Shown here in pieces: positions 1 to 6,172 of a DNA stretch of 7,376 bases. A model generated the notes under the pieces. That model saw only the letters and a list, made by a program, of their open reading frames with translations. It was not told where the DNA came from and made no database searches. Source of the DNA: an uncultured Lachnospiraceae bacterium (lineage in GTDB: Bacteria; Bacillota_A; Clostridia; Lachnospirales; Lachnospiraceae); contig CACXGS010000012.1 of NCBI GenBank assembly GCA_902767195.1, positions 1 to 7,376 of the forward strand, given 5' to 3'. Made by a program: the position numbers and the translations under genes. Numbering within the stretch: the stretch's first letter is position 1; every line of letters starts with the position of its first letter.

Positions 1-594
1 AAAGTCCTTGGTGTAATCGATCTCACCGTCCTCCGTGCGGGGGATATCGTTAAGATTCAGGGTTGTCACCTGGAACATCTCGCCGGCTCCCTCTGCGTCA
101 CTCCCCGTAATAATGGGAGTATGCACGTAGACAAAATCTCTCTCCTGGAAAAACTTATGAATGGCATAAGCGATCAGAGAACGTACGCGAAATACCGCCT
201 GGAATGTATTAGTCCTGGGACGCAGATGGGAAATAGTCCGCAGATACTCAAAAGTATGCCTCTTCTTCTGAAGCGGATAATCCGGAGCAGATGCTCCTTC
301 TACCAGAACCTCTTTCGCCTGAATCTCAAAAGGCTGTTTGGCCTTGGAAGTAGCTACCAGGGTACCCGTCACGATCAGGGCAGCTCCCACATTGAACTTA
401 TTGATCTCTGCAAAATTATCCAGCTTATCCGAATAAACCACCTGAAGCGGTTCAAAAAAAGTTCCGTCATTGATCACCAGAAAGCCAAAAGCTTTGGATG
501 CCCGGTTATTCCTGATCCATCCTCCGATGGTAATCTCCTTATCATAGTACTTTTCTCTGTTTCTGAAAATATCACGAATTGATACCAGTTCCAT
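1..594 (-). CDS. asnS: Asparaginyl-tRNA synthetase, N-terminal part (runs off the left edge)
   Basis: Class II aminoacyl-tRNA synthetase that charges tRNA-Asn with asparagine in the cytoplasm. Reading the minus strand from the ATG at 594 gives 198 uninterrupted codons, beginning [10 protein letters not shown] and leaving the window in frame. Residues about 15-105 form the OB-fold anticodon-binding domain ([30 protein letters not shown]). The class II core begins near residue 125 with [16 protein letters not shown]. Motif 1 lies around HTPIIT (158-163), followed by the typical [12 protein letters not shown]. AsnRS proteins are usually about 460 residues, so more than half is missing, including motifs 2 and 3. 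An AGGAG Shine-Dalgarno lies about 8 bases upstream of the ATG (near 603-607). The gene is divergent from the rubredoxin-like gene. The related AspRS is less likely, because the N-terminal wording and GAGEMF are AsnRS-like. Confidence 0.95.
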   Translation of the reverse strand, partial: MELVSIRDIFRNREKYYDKEITIGGWIRNNRASKAFGFLVINDGTFFEPLQVVYSDKLDNFAEINKFNVGAALIVTGTLVATSKAKQPFEIQAKEVLVEGASAPDYPLQKKRHTFEYLRTISHLRPRTNTFQAVFRVRSLIAYAIHKFFQERDFVYVHTPIITGSDAEGAGEMFQVTTLNLNDIPRTEDGEIDYTKDF

Positions 595-800
595 TATATC
601 AGCTCCTCTATTCACGTTTCTGTATGACCTGCAAGACAGCAGGCATCATTGTATTAGTCTACTATAATTAATATTTTCATGCAATCATTTTTTATGATTT
701 CGGGAATGTTCCCATAATATCTGATAGATAATCCCCGCAATGCTGCCGGAAAGATACTATGATATAAAAAAATGTACATATTATTGTCAGGAGGATAGCT
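595..800. other. Divergent intergenic region between asnS and the rubredoxin-like gene
   Basis: This AT-rich 206-base stretch must carry promoters for both directions. It has two perfect inverted repeats. AATCAT-TTTTT-ATGATT (683-699) overlaps the candidate asnS -35. GGGAA-TG-TTCCC (702-713) lies next to it. For the rightward gene the best -10 is TATGAT (758-763), without a convincing -35. The rightward ribosome site AGGAGG (789-794) sits six bases before the ATG at 801. No T-box core is present on the asnS side. The inverted repeats could be operators, but I cannot assign them to a regulator. Confidence 0.4.
656..684 (-). promoter_or_regulatory. Candidate asnS promoter
   Basis: On the minus strand a TTGCAT (684-679) and a TAGACT (661-656) are separated by 17 bases, giving a plausible but weak sigma-A promoter. 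It would start transcription near 649 and leave a leader of about 55 bases before the asnS ATG. An alternative -10, TACAAT (653-648), lacks a good -35. The leader contains a short hairpin with 5-bp arms CCTGC/GCAGG (628-632 and 639-643) that has no U-tract. Inferred from consensus matching only. Confidence 0.3.
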
Positions 801-1037
801 ATGGGGACGATTCTTGAACAATTAAGAAAGATTCAGATGGATCAGGCCATCTCAGAACAGGAAGACAATCCGGCCGGCAAGGACTCCGGTGACGGAAAGC
901 CTGCATTGAGAGGAATCTACCGCTGCAGAGCCTGTGGTTATATATTTAATGAAGAGCTGGAAGGCAAGCCCTTTTCGACATTGACAGAGTGTCCGGTATG
1001 CCATGTCAGCCCCGGCGGGTTTATGCAGATTCGCTAA
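801..1037 (+). CDS. Small protein with a rubredoxin-like metal-binding domain
   Basis: A 78-residue cytoplasmic protein with no signal peptide or membrane segment. The first 38 residues are polar and charged, probably a short helix (ILEQLRKIQMDQAI) and then a flexible linker. The remainder is a rubredoxin or zinc-ribbon type domain: YRCRACGY with C42 and C45, then ECPVCHVSPGGF with C64 and C67. The CxxC-Gly-Tyr knuckle, the CPVC knuckle and the final Gly-Gly-Phe are typical of rubredoxins and of the rubrerythrin C-terminal domain. Only 18 residues separate the two knuckles, fewer than in classical rubredoxin, which is closer to the rubrerythrin-type spacing. It may bind one Fe (electron transfer) or Zn (structural), and the sequence does not decide which. 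The start is supported by a strong AGGAGG six bases upstream. No clear terminator follows, so read-through into the next gene is possible. Its partner is unknown. Confidence 0.8.
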   Translation: MGTILEQLRKIQMDQAISEQEDNPAGKDSGDGKPALRGIYRCRACGYIFNEELEGKPFSTLTECPVCHVSPGGFMQIR

Positions 1038-1103
1038 TTCAAGGAAGCAGATTTTTTTGACAAAAAAGTATCATAATTACCATAAAATGTGCCTTATTTT
1101 TCC

Positions 1104-1132
1104 GTGTCAGCTCAGGGTCAGAATGGTATAAT
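1104..1132 (+). promoter_or_regulatory. Extended -10 promoter of the 176-residue repeat protein gene
   Basis: A perfect TATAAT (1127-1132) is preceded by TG at 1124-1125, giving an extended -10 (TGGTATAAT). A GTGTCA -35 (1104-1109, 4 of 6 matches to TTGACA) lies exactly 17 bases upstream. Transcription would start near 1139, giving a 5' UTR of about 94 bases. A perfect TTGACA also occurs at 1057-1062, but its nearest -10-like hexamer (TAAAAT, 1083-1088) is 20 bases away, so it is at best a weak second promoter. Confidence 0.7.
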
Positions 1133-1156
1133 AACAGTAGTATAGTGAAAGTGTAT

Positions 1157-1185
1157 ATATTCATGGGCATTAGTATCATGAATAT
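1157..1185 (+). promoter_or_regulatory. Hairpin in the 5' UTR of the repeat-protein gene
   Basis: Perfect 9-bp inverted repeat ATATTCATG (1157-1165) and CATGAATAT (1177-1185) around an 11-base loop. It lies about 18 bases after the predicted transcription start and about 33 bases before the ribosome binding site. No U-tract follows, so it is not a terminator. It could stabilise the mRNA 5' end or act as a DNA operator. The inverted repeat is directly visible, while its function is inferred. Confidence 0.5.
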
Positions 1186-1232
1186 CTTTCGTAGATGGAT
1201 CGATGAAATGTATTTGGAAAGGAGTTACCAAC

Positions 1233-1763
1233 ATGAGCAAGACTAGTGAGATGCGTTTAGAGAAGATGATTCGGGATTTATTGAGTGAGGTTGACTTCGG
1301 CAACGTTGCACGTCCGAAGCCGGTGAAGGATTCCGCTTCCTCCAACGTAACCCAGAAGACATGGGGCGGCAAGGAGAATGCAAGACCTTCCGCTGCTACA
1401 CAGGGTTCCTGGGATGTCACCAACACACCTGGTGGAATTTCCTGCCACGCTAAAGACAAGTGGACAAAAGATCAGCTGGTAGCTTATGTTACAGATGCCG
1501 TTCTGAATAATGTACAGTTTGGCAACAAGCCTTTCGTAGTATCCGATAAGGCTTCTGCTTCCTCCCAGCCATCTTTCAAAAAGGCAGCAGATTACAAGTA
1601 TGGTAAGACTTCCGCTTCCACCCAGGCATCCTTTAAGAAGCCTGAGGAGTTCAAGTATGGCAAGGTTTCCGCTTCCACCCAGTCCGCATGGAGAAAGGGC
1701 GTTGACGGAGCTGACTATACTATGTGCTACCATAACGGCAGTGTGAAGACATCCATCATCTAG
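1233..1763 (+). CDS. Hypothetical Lys/Ser-rich protein with internal duplication and 19-residue repeats
   Basis: A 176-residue protein of unrecognised family. The start is the ATG at 1233, eight bases after AAGGAG (1219-1224). An in-frame ATG at 1203 lacks such a site. There is no signal peptide or membrane segment. An amphipathic helix (about 5-20) ends in VDFGN (20-24) and leads to K32-x-SASS (34-37). The same arrangement recurs exactly 74 residues later: helix 79-94, VQFGN 94-98, K106-x-SASS 108-111. A [ST]-Q-x-[STA]-[FW] motif occurs five times (40-44, 56-60, 111-115, 130-134, 149-153). The last three belong to tandem 19-residue units ending FKYG or YKYG. The protein is rich in Lys, Ser and Ala and looks basic, with only two cysteines (71, 165). 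It has its own promoter, a 5' UTR hairpin and a strong terminator, so it is probably a well-expressed single-gene unit. Function unknown. A structural, scaffold or nucleic-acid-binding role is conceivable but unproven. Confidence 0.85.
   Translation: MSKTSEMRLEKMIRDLLSEVDFGNVARPKPVKDSASSNVTQKTWGGKENARPSAATQGSWDVTNTPGGISCHAKDKWTKDQLVAYVTDAVLNNVQFGNKPFVVSDKASASSQPSFKKAADYKYGKTSASTQASFKKPEEFKYGKVSASTQSAWRKGVDGADYTMCYHNGSVKTSII
1548..1718 (+). repeat. Three tandem 57-bp coding repeats (19 residues each)
   Basis: Units at 1548-1604, 1605-1661 and 1662-1718, in frame inside the repeat-protein gene. The protein consensus is K-x-SAS-[ST]-Q-x-[SA]-[FW]-[KR]-K, then in the first two units three or so variable residues and [FY]-KYG. 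The third unit degenerates after its first 12 residues. At DNA level units two and three share the 15-base block TCCGCTTCCACCCAG (1611-1625 and 1668-1682), exactly 57 bases apart. The match suggests recent duplication or gene conversion. Confidence 0.85.
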
Positions 1764-1810
1764 TATCAGACTTGCATTCAATTAGATAATCAGACATAAT
1801 CATGAAACTT

Positions 1811-1850
1811 AAAACCTGTCTGTGACGGATCAGTCACAGACAGGTTTTTT
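1811..1850 (+). terminator. Rho-independent terminator, probably bidirectional
   Basis: Perfect 16-bp stem: AAAACCTGTCTGTGAC (1811-1826) pairs with 1833-1848 around the six-base loop GGATCA. Six T residues (1845-1850) overlap and follow the stem. It lies 47 bases after the repeat-protein stop codon. On the minus strand the same stem ends in TTTT and is the first candidate terminator after the oxidoreductase stop at 1896, so it probably serves both convergent units. Confidence 0.93.
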
Positions 1851-1895
1851 AATGCAGTCATATTCATATGGTTTATCGGTCGGATTCTGAAGGAA

Positions 1896-2936
1896 TTACC
1901 GGTCCACTCCAAAGCGGATTCCTGCTTTCTTTCTTGACTTCTCCAGAAGGCTCATCACCGTCAGAGAATTATTGATACACTCTGCAGCAGCCTCCCGGTC
2001 ACCTTCATCAATGATTCGGGCAAAGTCTGTGAATTCCGGCGTCATCCTGTGATGAAGCCTGGGGGCATCAAAAGACTCTTTGATCATAGCACGGTCAATG
2101 CCGCCGGAAGGACTGGGAATCCCTTCCGGATGGGCTTCGTCAAAGTATTCTGTCTCAATACTGTTTGGCACATTCGGCTTCCCGTTAACCCGGATATATC
2201 CCAACTCTCCCTGTACAATCGTGTAGCATGGGCTGTCGGAATCCTTGGCACCGGTCAGCGTAGCAGTAAAATCCGGATATTCCAGAATCTCTACCCCGGA
2301 GGTATCGATTCCGTTAAAACCCAGATTGGGGTAATAAGTTCCCCCCTTTGGAGCACCCAGAAGGGCTACGGCAAAGTAGACATTATATAAATTAATATCA
2401 TAGAGCGCTCCTCCGGACAATTCCGGATCAAAAGCCGGTGCTACCTCCCCTTTCAAATACCCTGTATAACGGCTGGAGTACTGGGAATAATTGCTCTGGA
2501 GCATCCGAATTCTTCCGATCTTCGGAATCAGAGAACGCACTCTCTCATAATTGGGTCCGTGGAGAATGGTGATAGCTTCCAGGATAAAGCGATCATGCTC
2601 CCTGGCGACCCGGGCCAGGTCCTCAGCCTCCTCCAGAGTGGAAGTAAAAGGTTTCTCAAGAATAACATGCTTCCCGGCTTCCATTGCCTGTTTAGCGTAA
2701 GCATGATGAGCGCTGTTAACCAGTCCGATATAGACCGTATCCACATCAGCCTGTGCCAGAAGTTTCCCGTAATCGGTATAAACCTCTTCTATCCCATATT
2801 CATCGGCAAGCTTTCGTCCCTTCTCCTCACTGTGAGGTCTGGCAAAGATAGCCTTTAACTTGATCTGGTCCAGTGGCTTTAAGGCATATAAGGCCTCATG
2901 AACAATCTTTCCTGTTCCTATGATTCCAAGCTTCAT
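1896..2936 (-). CDS. Gfo/Idh/MocA family NAD(P)-dependent oxidoreductase
   Basis: A 346-residue cytoplasmic dehydrogenase of normal family length. The N-terminal Rossmann fold begins at once with KLGIIGTGKIV (glycines 4, 7 and 9). The family hallmark EKP occurs at 94-96 in HVILEKPFTST; its lysine contacts the nicotinamide and substrate. The C-terminal alpha/beta domain carries GGALYDINLYNV (175-186), matching the family's GG-x-L-x-D-x-G-x-[HY] motif with D180 and Y184. A Tyr there, not His, resembles the dihydrodiol-dehydrogenase-like subgroup, and Asn replaces the usual Gly. The substrate (sugar, inositol or other polyol) cannot be read from sequence. AGGAGG lies five bases before the ATG. 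The gene begins 24 bases after the kinase-like gene and is last in the liv gene train, so probably co-transcribed. No adjacent sugar-catabolic genes help assign a pathway. Confidence 0.92.
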   Translation of the reverse strand: MKLGIIGTGKIVHEALYALKPLDQIKLKAIFARPHSEEKGRKLADEYGIEEVYTDYGKLLAQADVDTVYIGLVNSAHHAYAKQAMEAGKHVILEKPFTSTLEEAEDLARVAREHDRFILEAITILHGPNYERVRSLIPKIGRIRMLQSNYSQYSSRYTGYLKGEVAPAFDPELSGGALYDINLYNVYFAVALLGAPKGGTYYPNLGFNGIDTSGVEILEYPDFTATLTGAKDSDSPCYTIVQGELGYIRVNGKPNVPNSIETEYFDEAHPEGIPSPSGGIDRAMIKESFDAPRLHHRMTPEFTDFARIIDEGDREAAAECINNSLTVMSLLEKSRKKAGIRFGVDR

Positions 2937-2960
2937 GGCATCCTCCTTTCGACCCTGATA

Positions 2961-3572
2961 TCATTTTATATTGATAAGAGCTTCCACCGCGTTGACAAGG
3001 GTATCGTAATCCAGACTGCCGGTATTGAGACAGTAATCATAATTGGTGATATCCTTCCAGTCACGTCCGGTGTGATAGCGGTAATATTCAGAACGATATT
3101 TGTCAATCCGTTCAATCTTCTGGACAATCTCACGGTCACTGCCGCCATTCTGGTACCGAACCCTGGCGATACAGTCTTCCCGGGGTGCATAGAAGAAGAG
3201 GCGGACCACATCCGGTCTGTCCTTCAGAACAAAATCTGCGCACCGTCCCACGATAATACAGGGTCCTTCATCCGCCAGTTCCCGAATTACCTGGGCCTGG
3301 ATGTTAAACAGATTATCATCTGAAACATATTTGTCACTGGAAGGAGGAAGGAGTTCTCCCGTATAAATGTGTTCCGTCCTTCCAAAGAAAGCCCGGCTCT
3401 TTACTTTCTCATCGACTTTTCCAAAAAGAGCTTCGTTGATTCCACTCTTCTCCGAAGCCAGACGTACCAGCTCATAAGAGTAGCATTTTATATTCAATTT
3501 CTCTGCGAGAAGACGACCCAGTGTTCTCCCTCCGCTGCCGTAACTTCTTCCGATGGTAATTATTTTTTCCAT
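2961..3572 (-). CDS. Cytidylate kinase-like family protein
   Basis: A 203-residue cytoplasmic P-loop protein of the cytidylate-kinase-like family common in Clostridia. It begins KIITIGRSYGSGGRTLGRLL. This is the family's version of the Walker A loop (residues 8-19), where the usual GK[ST] lysine is replaced by Gly-Arg. A core strand IIVGRCADFVL lies at 106-116. The lid-like region RIDKYRSEYYRYHTGRDW (155-172), rich in Arg and Tyr, is characteristic of the family. True CMP kinase (cmk) normally has GPSGAGKST-type Walker A, so CMP phosphorylation should not be assumed. AGGAG sits seven bases before the ATG. The gene starts 29 bases after the livF stop and precedes the oxidoreductase by 24 bases, so it appears to be in the same transcript. 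The biological substrate is unknown. Confidence 0.88.
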   Translation of the reverse strand: MEKIITIGRSYGSGGRTLGRLLAEKLNIKCYSYELVRLASEKSGINEALFGKVDEKVKSRAFFGRTEHIYTGELLPPSSDKYVSDDNLFNIQAQVIRELADEGPCIIVGRCADFVLKDRPDVVRLFFYAPREDCIARVRYQNGGSDREIVQKIERIDKYRSEYYRYHTGRDWKDITNYDYCLNTGSLDYDTLVNAVEALINIK

Positions 3573-3601
3573 ATTCAGTCTCCTGTTCTAACGACACGAT
3601 A

Positions 3602-4312
3602 CTACTCACCGAGATATGCCTTGCGGATCGACTCGTTGTTCATCAGTTCCCTGGCATCTCCGGAAAGGGCGATGGTCCCGGTTTCCAGGACATAGGCCCG
3701 GTCAGCGATGCTAAGGGCTTTCTTGGCATTCTGCTCTACGAGTAATACTGTCGTTCCTTCCGAAGAAATCTCCCCGATGATATGGAAGATCTCATCTACG
3801 AAAATCGGTGACAATCCCATGGACGGCTCATCCATCAGGATAATACGGGGGCTGGACATTAATGCCCTTCCCGTGGAAAGCATCTGCTGTTCTCCACCAC
3901 TCAGTGTTCCGGCAGACTGGTTCCTTCGCTCTTCCAGTCTTGGAAAGCTCTTGTAAACCTTGGCCAGGTTCTTCTCAATCTCGTCTTTATCCGTGAGGGA
4001 GTAGGCTCCCAGCATCAGATTCTGGTAAACTGTCAGATTGGTAAAAACACGGCGGCCTTCCGGCACATGGGCCATTCCCATGGAAACAATCTTATGTCCG
4101 GGAATTTTTGTGATATCGGTTCCCTCAAAGATAACCTGCCCCGCTTTGGGAGACAGCATTCCGGTTATCGTCTGAAGTGTGGTGGTTTTACCGGCACCGT
4201 TGGCGCCGATCAAGGCGATGATCTCCCCCTGATTGACTTCAAAGGAGATACCTTTAATCGCCTGAATCATGCCGTAATAGACCTGAAGGTCTTTTACCTC
4301 AAGCATTGCCAT
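3602..4312 (-). CDS. livF: Branched-chain amino acid ABC transporter ATP-binding protein LivF
   Basis: A 236-residue ATPase, one of two nucleotide-binding subunits that power the LivHM permease at the inner face of the membrane. Visible motifs: Walker A GANGAGKTT (36-44), the LivF-type PEGRRVF (84-90) at the Q-loop position, ABC signature LSGGEQQ (137-143), Walker B IILMDEPS (157-164) and VEQNA (192-196) in place of the usual H-loop histidine. The PEGRRVF and VEQNA variants are normal for LivF and separate it from LivG. The C-terminus KAYLGE is also typical. AGGAGG (4328-4323) overlaps the livG stop codon and lies ten bases before the chosen ATG. A second ATG two codons in is too far from it. 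Complete, with no anomalies. Confidence 0.95.
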   Translation of the reverse strand: MAMLEVKDLQVYYGMIQAIKGISFEVNQGEIIALIGANGAGKTTTLQTITGMLSPKAGQVIFEGTDITKIPGHKIVSMGMAHVPEGRRVFTNLTVYQNLMLGAYSLTDKDEIEKNLAKVYKSFPRLEERRNQSAGTLSGGEQQMLSTGRALMSSPRIILMDEPSMGLSPIFVDEIFHIIGEISSEGTTVLLVEQNAKKALSIADRAYVLETGTIALSGDARELMNNESIRKAYLGE

Positions 4313-4326
4313 AATAATGATACCTC

Positions 4327-5085
4327 CTATTCTCCAAGATATGCTTTAATAACTTCCGGATTCTGAAGGACGGTCTTTGTCTCTCCACTGGCAAGGATCT
4401 GACCGAAGTTGAGAACCGTCAGCTCCTCGCAGATACCGGAAACCAGATTCATGTCATGCTCAATCAGGAGAATCGTCATGTCAAATTCATCCCGCACAAA
4501 ACGAATGGTGTCCATCAGTTCCTTTGTCTCATTAGGGTTCATTCCGGCTGCCGGCTCATCCAGGAGAAGAAGCTTGGGATCCGTGGCAAGAGCCCGGGCA
4601 ATCTCCAGTTTACGCTGCTGCCCGTATGGCAGGTTGGAGGCCAGAATATCTGCCTTATCCGCCATATCAAAGACTTCCAGAAGACTTAAAGCCTTCTCAT
4701 TCATGGCTTTCTCCATCTTATGATACTTCGGAAGGCGGAGAATACCTGTCAGCGTGGAATAGGGATAGCCATTGTGAAGGCCGATCTTGACATTGTCAAG
4801 CACAGACTGCTGGCCGAAAAGACGGATATTCTGGAAGGTTCTTGCGATTCCCTCCTTGCTGATCTCTATGGTCTTTTTTCCCACCAGGTCCGTTCCATCC
4901 AGCCCGATGTAGCCGTCATTAGGCTGATAAACTCCTGTGAGCATGTTAAAAACGGTCGTCTTACCGGCACCATTCGGTCCGATCAGTCCGTAGAGCTGAT
5001 TCTTCTCCACCTGAAGCTCAAAGTGATCCACCGCTCTCAGTCCGCCGAAGGAGATACTTAAGTTTCTTACTTCCAGTAATGCCAT
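4327..5085 (-). CDS. livG: Branched-chain amino acid ABC transporter ATP-binding protein LivG
   Basis: A 252-residue ATPase that pairs with LivF. Motifs: Walker A GPNGAGKTT (36-44), Q-loop TFQN (Q85), the degenerate LivG-type signature LPYGQQRKLEIARAL (152-166), Walker B LLLLDEP (172-178), and an intact H-loop histidine in LLIEHDMN (H210). The long helical insert around 105-135 and the LivG-type NPNE (183-186) after Walker B fit LivG and not LivF. The reading frame extends upstream to 5148, but the ATG at 5085 is chosen. Just upstream of it lies AGGAGGAGG, encoded by the last codons of livM, and MALLEVRNLS is the normal LivG N-terminus. The start codon begins one base after the livM TGA, suggesting translational coupling. 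Confidence 0.95.
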   Translation of the reverse strand: MALLEVRNLSISFGGLRAVDHFELQVEKNQLYGLIGPNGAGKTTVFNMLTGVYQPNDGYIGLDGTDLVGKKTIEISKEGIARTFQNIRLFGQQSVLDNVKIGLHNGYPYSTLTGILRLPKYHKMEKAMNEKALSLLEVFDMADKADILASNLPYGQQRKLEIARALATDPKLLLLDEPAAGMNPNETKELMDTIRFVRDEFDMTILLIEHDMNLVSGICEELTVLNFGQILASGETKTVLQNPEVIKAYLGE

Positions 5086-5086
5086 C

Positions 5087-6172
5087 TCAATCCTCCTCCT
5101 TCTTCTTTTCGGGTCTGATCTTTGCCAGGGCTCTCTGTCGCAGTTCAATCAGTTTCGGTGACCAGTTGAACAGCATCATAACGATCAGCACAATAGCGTA
5201 GATCAGCATACGGTAATCCTTGAGTCCCCGGAGGAATTCCGGAAGCAATGTAAGAAGAACTGCCGCGATTACGGAGCCCCTGAAACTTCCCATACCGCCA
5301 AGGACAACAAATACCAGAATCATAATGGACATGTTGTATCCGAAGTTGGCCGGCAGAGCATTCAGTGTCGCCAGGTTATGGGCATAAAGAACGCCTCCCA
5401 CACCTGCAATCGCTGCTGAAATAGAGAAAGCCAGAAGCTTGTACCTGGTAATATTGATACCTACCGACTCAGCGGCGATCCGGTTATCACGAATGGCCAT
5501 GACCGCCCTGCCCGTTCTGGAATTCACCAGCATGAAACAGATGAAGAGACAGATCAGCAGCAGGATCACTCCTATGGTAAAAGTAGACTGATGAGGAATC
5601 CTCAGGATTCCCTTGGCCCCATTGATGATTACTTCACCGTCAGAGTCCAGATTCATGGCAGACTCGTTATTGATCGAAAAGTGGAACCCGGACTTGTCCC
5701 GGCCCACATATAATACATTAATAACATTTTTGATGATCTCACCAAAAGCCAGCGTTACGATAGCCAGGTAGTCTCCCCGCAGACGCAGAACCGGAATACC
5801 GATCAGATATCCGAAAACTGCCGCTGTAAGAGTACCGATCAGCAAAGCGATAATAAATCTCACATTCTCATTCATGCCGGAATTCATGGTACATTTCGTA
5901 AAAAAGGCACTGGAGAAGGCTCCCACACACATAAATCCTGCATGACCCAGACTTAATTCTCCCAGGTAACCGACACAAAGATTGAGTCCTACTGCAGCAA
6001 TGGAATAGATACACAGGGGAACCATGATTCCCTGCAGCAGATAGGAAACCGAACCGGAACTGATCAGAATCTGCATAATAGCGTAAGCCGCAATAATCAT
6101 TCCGTAGGTAATCAGCTGACTCCTTGTATTTTTGTTCATTTTTTTCATATTCGTCTTCTTCAAGGGAGTCAC
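5087..6172 (-). CDS. livM: Branched-chain amino acid ABC transporter permease LivM
   Basis: A 361-residue integral membrane permease that forms the translocation pathway with LivH. After a basic, cytoplasmic N-terminus there are about nine hydrophobic segments (roughly 20-38, 44-66, 74-92, 104-125, 133-152, 198-216, 245-267, 280-308, 320-336). LivM hallmarks are GELSLGHAGFMCVGAF (71-86), RLRGDYLAIVTLAFGEI (130-146), the cytoplasmic coupling loop SRTGRAVMAIRDNRIAAESV (218-237) and GGMGSFRGS (292-300). The start is GTG at 6172, immediately after the livH TAG, with AGGAG (6186-6182) nine bases upstream. In-frame ATGs at codons 9 and 12 have weaker upstream sites and are the alternatives. The highly charged C-terminus PEKKKEED encodes the livG ribosome site. 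Confidence 0.93.
   Translation of the reverse strand: MTPLKKTNMKKMNKNTRSQLITYGMIIAAYAIMQILISSGSVSYLLQGIMVPLCIYSIAAVGLNLCVGYLGELSLGHAGFMCVGAFSSAFFTKCTMNSGMNENVRFIIALLIGTLTAAVFGYLIGIPVLRLRGDYLAIVTLAFGEIIKNVINVLYVGRDKSGFHFSINNESAMNLDSDGEVIINGAKGILRIPHQSTFTIGVILLLICLFICFMLVNSRTGRAVMAIRDNRIAAESVGINITRYKLLAFSISAAIAGVGGVLYAHNLATLNALPANFGYNMSIMILVFVVLGGMGSFRGSVIAAVLLTLLPEFLRGLKDYRMLIYAIVLIVMMLFNWSPKLIELRQRALAKIRPEKKKEED

Noticed and set aside
121..582. A 153-codon open frame on the plus strand
   Set aside because: It lies wholly antisense to the clear asnS coding sequence, has no ribosome binding site and no recognisable protein features.
595..800. A T-box riboswitch controlling asnS
   Set aside because: The candidate leader is only about 55 bases, no AGGGTGG-type T-box core is seen on the minus strand, and there is no terminator/antiterminator pair. 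Only a 5-bp hairpin is present.
1057..1088. A promoter using the perfect TTGACA at 1057-1062
   Set aside because: The nearest -10-like hexamer, TAAAAT, is 20 bases away, outside the usual 16-18 range. The extended -10 promoter at 1104-1132 is better.
1548..1718. The 57-bp repeats as a CRISPR or non-coding repeat array
   Set aside because: The period is exactly 19 codons, the reading frame stays open, and differences between units are compatible with protein repeats. There are no unique spacers.
1233..1763. A ribosomally made peptide precursor (RiPP)
   Set aside because: No maturation enzyme, protease or dedicated exporter is nearby, and the protein is long with several repeats and no leader-core boundary.
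1278..1781. A 167-codon open frame on the minus strand opposite the repeat-protein gene
   Set aside because: Its low-complexity Gly/Leu-rich product is what the antisense of the Ser/Lys-rich repeats gives, and the plus-strand gene has the promoter, ribosome site and terminator.
3602..4312. Loss of the H-loop histidine in LivF as evidence of a dead ATPase
   Set aside because: VEQNA at this position and PEGRRVF at the Q-loop are usual for LivF proteins, so this is a family trait and not a defect.
5086..5148. A 21-codon N-terminal extension of LivG
   Set aside because: It has a basic, low-complexity sequence that overlaps livM coding in another frame and lacks a ribosome site. The ATG at 5085 has AGGAGGAGG upstream.
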